DNA from: a virus
IMG/VR virus record: IMGVR_UViG_3300020459_000031
Location: 1-38,260 of that record
Strand: one strand, 5' to 3'
Length of the DNA stretch: 38,260 bases
Under the pieces are notes generated by a model that did no database searches, was not told where the DNA came from, and saw only the letters and a list, made by a program, of their open reading frames with translations. Both the position numbers and the translations under genes were made by a program. Below, piece after piece: positions 33,150 to 38,260 of this stretch. Every line of letters starts with the position of its first letter. Position 1 is the stretch's first letter.

Positions 33150-34634
33150 ATGAAAAAAGTTGTAATTGTTGGGTCTGGGACTGCTGGATTGATTTCTGCT
33201 GCAATGATCAAAACCTATTGGGGTGATAGGGTTGATGTTTCTTTGTACCATGATGCTAGTAAAGAAACTATTTCAGTAGGAGAAAGTACGACACCATACA
33301 TTAATGCTTTTCTAAGTTTTTTTGGAATACCAGCGAATGAAATAATTAGAGAATTAGATGTAACGGTTAAGTTAGGTATTAATTTTAATAATTGGATACC
33401 TAATCAAAGTTATTTTCATGGGTTTAATTCAGTTAATATTGAGGGTAGAAGAGATGACTCACCTTCAACTTATAGTATTCTAAATGATGATTTTAATAGT
33501 GGATTTTTATATAATGAACCAACTGATACTGTTCCAGAAACATTATTTAATGATTTTTCATATGGATTACATATTGATACCAAACAATTTATAGATTTTT
33601 TAACTAAGAAGTTAGAAGGTAAAATAAATCTCGTAGATGATCTAGTAGAGGATGTAGTAGTCGAGAATGGAAATATTTCTCGTATTGTATGTAAAAATAG
33701 TGGAGTGGTCGAGGGAGATCTTTTTATAGATGCTTCAGGGTTTAATAGAATCTTGTTTCAACATCTAGATCCCAAGTGGAATGACATGTCGAGATATTTA
33801 CCTATAGATAGAGCAATACCTCAACAAGTACCATACGAGTTTGATGGTAAACTTCCATCTTATACTGTATCAGAAGCAACAGAGAATGGATGGATTTGGA
33901 AAATACCTATTGGAGATAGATACGGAACTGGTTATCTATATTCCTCAAAATTTACAAGTGATGAAGATGCAAGAGAAAAATATAATCAATGGTTAATTGA
34001 TAATTTTAATACACAACTTGAGACAGATAGAATAATTAAATATAAACCTGGATATTATGAAGATTATTGGATAGGTAATTGTTTAGCAGTTGGTCTTTCT
34101 AGTGGATTTGTTGAACCATTAGAATCAACAGGAATACATCTTATTATTAAACAAATGTATGATTTAATATTCTTTAACTCAAATTTAGAGAATTTATCAT
34201 TTAATAGAAAATCTGCTAATCTTATTAATAGAGAGTTGTATGTTGATATTATTAATTTTGTTGCTTTACATTATTGTACAAATAGAAATGACTCTGAGTT
34301 TTGGAGATATATGACATCTAATAAACTTGAATGGGTGCAAGATCTTGAAGAGAAATGTAAACATGAGTTTTTAGATATTACTATTTTTAGGAATAATCCA
34401 ACTAGATCATTATGGACGTTAGATAGTTACATAGCAGTAACACATGGACTTAATATACTTAGTAAGGATGCTATAAAGAAACATTTAGAATCAAAGGTTG
34501 ATGGTAATCAATTCTTCTATGGTGGAGATCAGATATTGGATGTTACAAAACAATTACATCAATATTCTATTGATAAAAAGAATGAAATTAAGTATATGTC
34601 ACATAGTAAAGCATTAAAAGCTATGAGTTATTGA
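33150..34634 (+). CDS. Flavin-dependent (tryptophan-type) halogenase
   Basis: A 494-residue, apparently complete FADH2-dependent halogenase. Visible motifs in order: N-terminal GSGTAG (8-13) for FAD binding, GESTTP (44-49), VTVKLGINFNNW with K74 at the place of the catalytic lysine that forms the hypohalite/haloamine species, LFIDASG (191-197), the class hallmark W248-x-W250-x-IP followed by GTGYLYSS, and AVGLSSGFVEPLESTGI (313-329) with the conserved Glu at 325. Length fits the 500-550 residue family. A related marine viral halogenase (VirX1, cyanophage Syn10) has been shown to iodinate a wide range of substrates in vitro. No flavin reductase or amino-acid pathway gene lies nearby; the neighbours are fibre genes. 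Confidence 0.93.
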   Translation: MKKVVIVGSGTAGLISAAMIKTYWGDRVDVSLYHDASKETISVGESTTPYINAFLSFFGIPANEIIRELDVTVKLGINFNNWIPNQSYFHGFNSVNIEGRRDDSPSTYSILNDDFNSGFLYNEPTDTVPETLFNDFSYGLHIDTKQFIDFLTKKLEGKINLVDDLVEDVVVENGNISRIVCKNSGVVEGDLFIDASGFNRILFQHLDPKWNDMSRYLPIDRAIPQQVPYEFDGKLPSYTVSEATENGWIWKIPIGDRYGTGYLYSSKFTSDEDAREKYNQWLIDNFNTQLETDRIIKYKPGYYEDYWIGNCLAVGLSSGFVEPLESTGIHLIIKQMYDLIFFNSNLENLSFNRKSANLINRELYVDIINFVALHYCTNRNDSEFWRYMTSNKLEWVQDLEEKCKHEFLDITIFRNNPTRSLWTLDSYIAVTHGLNILSKDAIKKHLESKVDGNQFFYGGDQILDVTKQLHQYSIDKKNEIKYMSHSKALKAMSY

Positions 34635-34640
34635 TAAATA
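34633..34640 (+). promoter_or_regulatory. Late promoter box (GATAAATA)
   Basis: GATAAATA overlaps the halogenase stop codon and ends 19 nt before the ATG of the Gly-rich adhesin gene. Confidence 0.6.
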
Positions 34641-34659
34641 GTAAAAAGTATAATTATCA

Positions 34660-36210
34660 ATGGCAGTAACAGTATCAAAAAATGGTCCTCATTTTACTTC
34701 AGGTGCTATAACATGGAGTGATTATAGAGATAAGTTTAAGAGAGCAACCACTGGTTCTGTAAGTGCGTCAGAAATGCACAGAATTACATCCACAAGTAAT
34801 ACAGATCCAACAATGCCTGACGCTACTGAAAATGCTTCAGTACCTACAGGTGGTACTATTGCAGCATCAAATATTAGAAATACAATTAAGTCTTATAATA
34901 TAACAGTAACAGGAGATAATAGTCAGTTCAATATTGGTAGTCAGTCTTGGAATAGTAATTATAATAAGAATATACAAAAGTGGACATATTTATTTGGATC
35001 ATATTATTCTAATTCTACTGGTACTCCTGCCCTTAGAACTGGATCTACAACATATAATAATACTTTATTAGTTGAAGGAACTGTAAAAGCAGCAGGTGGA
35101 GCAAAAGGACAATCACCTAGTGGTAATGGTGGTAATGGTGGTCATGCAATAGATGTTGCTGGTGGAAATAATATTCATATACAGTTGGTTGCACAGTCTC
35201 GTGTTTGGGGTGGTGGAGGAGGTGGTGGTGCTGGTGGACCTGGAATCTCAGGTGCATTTGGAACATGTAGAAAAGAATATGATATTCAAGGATGTGGTAG
35301 TCTTCCTGCATGTAATCAAGGAGGTACTGGTACTTTAATATCATCATTTACTGGTGATTGTTGTAATAAAATTAGGTATTGTGGTGGTCCTTGGAACTCA
35401 TTCTGTTGGCATGAATGTTGGGGTGACTGGAATTATGGAACCTGTAGGTTTGAGGCAAACTCAACTACTCCTGGTGTGCCTGTTGGTGGAAATGGTGGAC
35501 AAGGACAAGGAAATCAACAAATTAGAACTAATGGTTTTGCTGGAGCTCCTGCTGTTGCACCTTCATGTTCTGGTATTGGTACTATGAGTGGTGCTGATAT
35601 GACTCTAATTGGTGGATCATCATCTACATCTGGTGGAAATGGTGGACAAGGTGGAGATTGGGGTCAATCAGGTGATATTGGAGGTGCTAGAAATTGGGTA
35701 GCAGTAACCAGTGCTGGTTGGGCATCGGCAGCGTGGATGAATGATTTTGCAGTATATCCATCAAATAATAATACTTTAAGTGGTGTAAACCATGAAAGAA
35801 CATGGGATGTTTATGTATCTCAACAGACTGCACATCGTATAGATGTTAGAGCAGATAACTGGGCAGAAATTCTATGGGATGGTGCATCTCAAGGAACACT
35901 AGGTAATAATACAACATTCCCATTTCCTGCTGCATATACAAACGCTACAGTTTTTAATATATTAAGTCCTACTGTAGGATGGCATACAATAACTGCTAGA
36001 GTCTTTAATGGTACTGGAAATTATGATTGGAATACAAATCCAGGTGGAGTTGCATGGGTATTTAAGAAATCATCGTCAATCCAAGTAATTGCAACATCGA
36101 GATCTCCACATCAACAAGGAGGAATTGGTGGATCTGCTGGACATGCGGTAACTGGTAGTGGATATTATGTGACAGGTAATAATGGTACTACAGTTAAAGG
36201 ATCTATATAA
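34660..36210 (+). CDS. Gly-rich, Cys-rich putative receptor-binding adhesin
   Basis: A 516-residue protein. Residues 1-150 are a polar head. Gly-rich segments occur at about 152-160 (GNGGNGGH), 184-194 (GGGGGGGAGGPG), 274-288 (GGNGGQGQG), 323-341 (GGNGGQGGDWGQSG) and 487-515 (QGGIGGSAGH). Their spacing resembles the polyglycine helices of phage tip adhesins of the gp38 type. Between the second and third is an insert (about 202-265) with nine Cys and six Trp. Residues 346-475 look like a beta-sandwich (HRIDVRADNWAEILWDG, GWHTITARVFNGTGNYDWN, NPGGVAWVFKK). Its position downstream of fibre genes fits a fibre-tip receptor binder. Function is inferred from composition and place. Confidence 0.65.
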   Translation: MAVTVSKNGPHFTSGAITWSDYRDKFKRATTGSVSASEMHRITSTSNTDPTMPDATENASVPTGGTIAASNIRNTIKSYNITVTGDNSQFNIGSQSWNSNYNKNIQKWTYLFGSYYSNSTGTPALRTGSTTYNNTLLVEGTVKAAGGAKGQSPSGNGGNGGHAIDVAGGNNIHIQLVAQSRVWGGGGGGGAGGPGISGAFGTCRKEYDIQGCGSLPACNQGGTGTLISSFTGDCCNKIRYCGGPWNSFCWHECWGDWNYGTCRFEANSTTPGVPVGGNGGQGQGNQQIRTNGFAGAPAVAPSCSGIGTMSGADMTLIGGSSSTSGGNGGQGGDWGQSGDIGGARNWVAVTSAGWASAAWMNDFAVYPSNNNTLSGVNHERTWDVYVSQQTAHRIDVRADNWAEILWDGASQGTLGNNTTFPFPAAYTNATVFNILSPTVGWHTITARVFNGTGNYDWNTNPGGVAWVFKKSSSIQVIATSRSPHQQGGIGGSAGHAVTGSGYYVTGNNGTTVKGSI

Positions 36211-36228
36211 TACAAATCATTATTTGAT

Positions 36229-36534
36229 ATGGCAGATTTAATTGATAAGGGTAAGAATCTAGCAAAGTTTTCATGGGATCTTGTATCTTATATTCAGACT
36301 CATAAAGAATCAATATTTGCTAGTGATGATTTGTATAGAGAACGCATGATGATATGTAAGTCATGCGATAAGTATAAAGAATTGGAAAATGAGTGTAAGG
36401 TATGTGGATGTTATGTACCTATGAAGGCAAAGATAATACTTGATTCATGTCCTATTAATAAATGGACACCTTCTGATAAGGAATGGAATGAGAGGTTTGA
36501 TGATGTTATGAAAGAGATAGGTGAAAAATCATAG
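36229..36534 (+). CDS. Small zinc-ribbon-like protein
   Basis: A 101-residue protein with cysteines at about 43, 46, 56, 59, 61 and 74: CKSCDKYKELENECKVCGC, then SCPINKW. Two CxxC pairs ten residues apart fit a zinc ribbon or knuckle. The N-terminal 40 residues are helical (FSWDLVSYIQTHKESIF), and the C-terminus is a charged helix. I believe proteins of this form occur at the ends of fibre operons in other marine T4-like phages, but no function is known to me. It is the last gene of the fibre block, before a 130-nt gap with a terminator. Confidence 0.7.
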   Translation: MADLIDKGKNLAKFSWDLVSYIQTHKESIFASDDLYRERMMICKSCDKYKELENECKVCGCYVPMKAKIILDSCPINKWTPSDKEWNERFDDVMKEIGEKS

Positions 36535-36609
36535 TTTTATACATACCTTTGTATGGTTGCAAGGCAGACTCTATAAAACTTTAAGAACCAAAAGGCAAAC
36601 TGGCACACG

Positions 36610-36634
36610 AGACTCCACATAGGAGTCTTTTTTT
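36610..36634 (+). terminator. Rho-independent terminator closing the fibre block
   Basis: A 7-bp stem AGACTCC / GGAGTCT with an ACATA loop is followed by seven Ts. It separates the late structural block from the nuclease-like/methyltransferase pair. Confidence 0.88.
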
Positions 36635-36642
36635 GTTATGAT
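36614..36642 (+). promoter_or_regulatory. Possible sigma70-type promoter for the nuclease-like/methyltransferase pair
   Basis: TATGAT (five of six to TATAAT) at 36637-36642 has a weak -35, TCCACA, 17 bp upstream, inside the terminator hairpin. Expected start about 36649, 16 nt before the ATG, leaving room for the AAGGA ribosome binding site at 36654-36658. Confidence 0.4.
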
Positions 36643-36664
36643 GTAAGCATCAAAAGGATTTCTA

Positions 36665-37276
36665 ATGCTTACAAGAGAAGAACAAAATGAGATTCTTTCA
36701 CTAACGAGAGAGTTACTCCCATCTGTTTTAGAAGAGATTAATTTCGACCCTAATGACGGTAAGAAAGAGAAAGGACACAGAAGTGGTGAAGATTTAGAAA
36801 CCACCTTTGTACGAGAATTTATTGAGAGAGACAATATAAGATTTACTGAACCAACTGCTGATAGGGCAATGGCAGATTTCTTATTTAATAGTAATAAGAT
36901 CAATATTAAGTTTAGTTGTGTTAAAGGTGGACAACCAAACATGTGTGCTTGGGATAGATTATATAAGAAATTTTATGATGGAGAAATAGATTCATACTGG
37001 ATATTGATGATTAATGGTCTAACACAAGAGGTATGTCTTTTTAATCTATATGAACATCTTGATTATACCAATACTGATTTAGGAACAGGACAGACGATGT
37101 TGACAAAGGCAAGATTTGTGAAATATTTTAATCAAGATAAAGACTATACAATACAGAATAAAGATGATATACTGGATAAGTTAGATTGGATTGATGAAGA
37201 TGCTTGGGAAAGAATGACAAGAGCAAAAAGAAAGAAATTCAACGAAAGAAAGGAATTGCGTAATGATCGTAACTAA
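36665..37276 (+). CDS. Putative PD-(D/E)XK-like nuclease / restriction-type partner of the methyltransferase
   Basis: A 203-residue protein of no family that I can name with certainty. It has the order expected of a restriction-type nuclease core: acidic residues E42 and E45 (SGEDLETTF), then ADFLF with D71 at a beta strand, then INIKFS with K82 and Asn in place of the usual Glu/Asp (N80-x-K82), followed by KGGQPNM and a strand YWILMI. The C-terminus is a basic helix (RAKRKKFNERKELR). An AAGGA precedes the ATG. It overlaps the methyltransferase gene by 14 nt, the arrangement of many type II restriction-modification pairs. Alternatives are an inactive nuclease-fold accessory protein or a DNA-binding helper. 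Confidence 0.5.
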   Translation: MLTREEQNEILSLTRELLPSVLEEINFDPNDGKKEKGHRSGEDLETTFVREFIERDNIRFTEPTADRAMADFLFNSNKINIKFSCVKGGQPNMCAWDRLYKKFYDGEIDSYWILMINGLTQEVCLFNLYEHLDYTNTDLGTGQTMLTKARFVKYFNQDKDYTIQNKDDILDKLDWIDEDAWERMTRAKRKKFNERKELRNDRN

Positions 37277-38234
37277 ACATTATAATGATGATTGTGTAAA
37301 GTTTTCAGATTCGTATGAAGGTCAGTTTGACTCCGTAGTTACTGATCCACCATACGGAATTGAATATCTTGGCAATGATTGGGATTCGTACCAAAATTGT
37401 ATTGCATTTAAGTCTTCTACATGGGAATCTATCTCTAGGGTACTAAAACCTGGTGGATACATGTTGATCTTTGGTGCATCAAAGACATTTCATAGACTGA
37501 CATGTGCAGTTGAAGATTCTGGTCTTAAGATCAGAGATGTATTGATGTGGTTATATGGTCAGGGTATGCCTAAGAGTCAGAATATAGGTAAGAAAGATCC
37601 TAATTGGGAAGGATGGGGAACTGGTCTTAAACCTTGTTATGAACCTATATTATTAGCACAGAAACCTATATCAGAAAAGACAATAGTTAAGAATTTTCAG
37701 AAGCATGGTGTGGGTGGAATTAATATAGAAGAAAGTAGATTAGAATCAGGAAGATGGGCAGGTAATGTAATACATGATGGGAGTGATGAAGTAGAGAAAG
37801 AGTTTGCTAAATTTGGTGAAAGAGGGAATGGATGGGCAAGAAATTATGGTGTAGAAGATTATCAAGGTAGACAATATGGTGGAGGTGTATTTGGAGGAGG
37901 TGGATACATTGGAGATACAACATACTGTGATGAAGGAACTGCTAGTAGATTCTTTTATTCTACTAAGAGTTCAATTAAGGAGAGAACACATAATAGAACT
38001 ATTGATAACAATCATCCTACAGTTAAGAATATGGAATTGATGAAATATTTGATTAAGTTAATAACACCTAAAGGTGGAACAGTTTATGATCCTTTTGCTG
38101 GATCTGGAACTACATTAATAGCATCAAAGGAATTGGGATTTGATTCTATTGGAGTAGAATTATCTAAAGAATATTGCAAGATAATACAAGATAGAATAGA
38201 TGCAGTTACATCACCATTAGAACAAATACTTTAA
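37263..38234 (+). CDS. DNA methyltransferase, beta class (probably N6-adenine)
   Basis: A 323-residue protein with clear amino-methyltransferase motifs: motif IV VTDPPYGIEYLGNDW near the N-terminus (D28-P-P-Y31), LKPGGYMLIFGASKTFHRL next, and motif I VYDPFAGSGTTLIASKELGF near the C-terminus (D276 to T284) followed by SIGVELSKEYCKI. Catalytic motif before S-adenosylmethionine motif marks the beta class; DPPY fits N6-adenine (N4-cytosine possible). The middle (about 110-230), with a Gly/Tyr-rich stretch QYGGGVFGGGGYIG, would be the target recognition region. Its start overlaps the nuclease-like gene. It probably protects phage DNA or completes a restriction-modification pair; the recognition sequence cannot be read from the protein. 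Confidence 0.9.
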   Translation: MIVTKHYNDDCVKFSDSYEGQFDSVVTDPPYGIEYLGNDWDSYQNCIAFKSSTWESISRVLKPGGYMLIFGASKTFHRLTCAVEDSGLKIRDVLMWLYGQGMPKSQNIGKKDPNWEGWGTGLKPCYEPILLAQKPISEKTIVKNFQKHGVGGINIEESRLESGRWAGNVIHDGSDEVEKEFAKFGERGNGWARNYGVEDYQGRQYGGGVFGGGGYIGDTTYCDEGTASRFFYSTKSSIKERTHNRTIDNNHPTVKNMELMKYLIKLITPKGGTVYDPFAGSGTTLIASKELGFDSIGVELSKEYCKIIQDRIDAVTSPLEQIL

Positions 38235-38260
38235 TATAACTGAAGCGTCTAAATTGTAAC

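Larger units (their letters stand above)
36535..36664. other. Noncoding gap with hairpins, terminator and likely promoter
   Basis: No ORF is seen here. From left to right: a 5-bp hairpin CATAC-CTTT-GTATG (36542-36555), a stretch of about 50 nt without clear structure, the terminator at 36610-36634, a -10-like TATGAT at 36637-36642 and an AAGGA ribosome binding site just before the ATG at 36665. I looked for a tRNA cloverleaf and found none. Confidence 0.6.

Noticed and set aside
34660-36210. Diversity-generating retroelement target in the adhesin
   Set aside because: No reverse transcriptase gene or matching template repeat is present in the window.
36204-36213. CTATATAATA as a late promoter for the zinc-ribbon-like gene
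   Set aside because: It differs from the box seen elsewhere by an insertion and the region is simple AT sequence; support is too weak.
36541-36610. tRNA or tRNA remnant in the gap before the nuclease-like gene
   Set aside because: No cloverleaf could be drawn: no acceptor stem pairing, no T-loop GGTTC-type sequence and no 7-nt anticodon loop on a 5-bp stem.
36571-36942. 123-codon minus-strand ORF across the terminator and nuclease-like gene
   Set aside because: It reads through the terminator hairpin and is antisense to the plus-strand gene; composition is that of a shadow frame.

Overview
The window is a strongly AT-rich piece of a T4-like marine myovirus genome of the cyanophage/pelagiphage type. 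The evidence is the set of T4 core structural genes (gp32, gp53, gp48, gp4, gp54, gp26, gp51, gp27, gp5-like), the very long repeat-built tail fibres typical of marine T4-like phages, and T4-type late promoter boxes. No host or prophage genes are visible, and the exact host (picocyanobacterium or SAR11-like bacterium) cannot be decided from this stretch.

Layout. (1) 1-404: the 3' end of the gp32 single-stranded DNA-binding protein, closed by a terminator at 411-436. (2) 435-3125, minus strand: gp53, gp48, a conserved unknown protein and the gp4 head-completion nuclease, read divergently from the rest out of a perfect inverted repeat (3119-3170). (3) 3164-12353, plus strand: tail and baseplate genes gp54, gp26 with gp51 in the -1 frame, two tape-measure-like proteins, a gp27-like hub and a gp5 split over separate genes around a 602-residue structural protein. 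(4) 12350-21989: three large fibre or structural proteins. (5) 21992-24786: small accessory genes, namely a Cys-containing protein, a tail-fibre-assembly-like protein, two 2-oxoglutarate/Fe(II) oxygenases around a tail-collar protein, and two tiny ORFs, the first behind a near-consensus sigma70 promoter. (6) 24844-36210: a 1929-residue fibre with a self-cleaving S74 chaperone domain, another fibre, a complete flavin-dependent halogenase and a Gly/Cys-rich adhesin. (7) 36229-38234: a small zinc-ribbon-like protein, a terminator, then an unknown nuclease-like protein overlapping a beta-class DNA methyltransferase.

How it works together. Most of the window builds the contractile tail, baseplate and host-recognition fibres late in infection. 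Late expression fits the repeated box NATAAATA / NCTAAATA found mostly 14-31 nt before start codons. Set into this late block are three redox enzymes (two 2OG oxygenases and one halogenase) with no metabolic pathway around them. Their position suggests, without proving it, that they modify virion proteins or host surface compounds. The nuclease-like/methyltransferase pair at the right end looks like a separate, probably earlier, DNA modification (possibly restriction-modification) unit.

The strongest unusual observations are the gp26/gp51 -1 frameshift arrangement, the halogenase plus paired oxygenases in the fibre cassette, the symmetric divergent promoter, the split gp5 without a lysozyme domain, and the putative restriction-modification pair.
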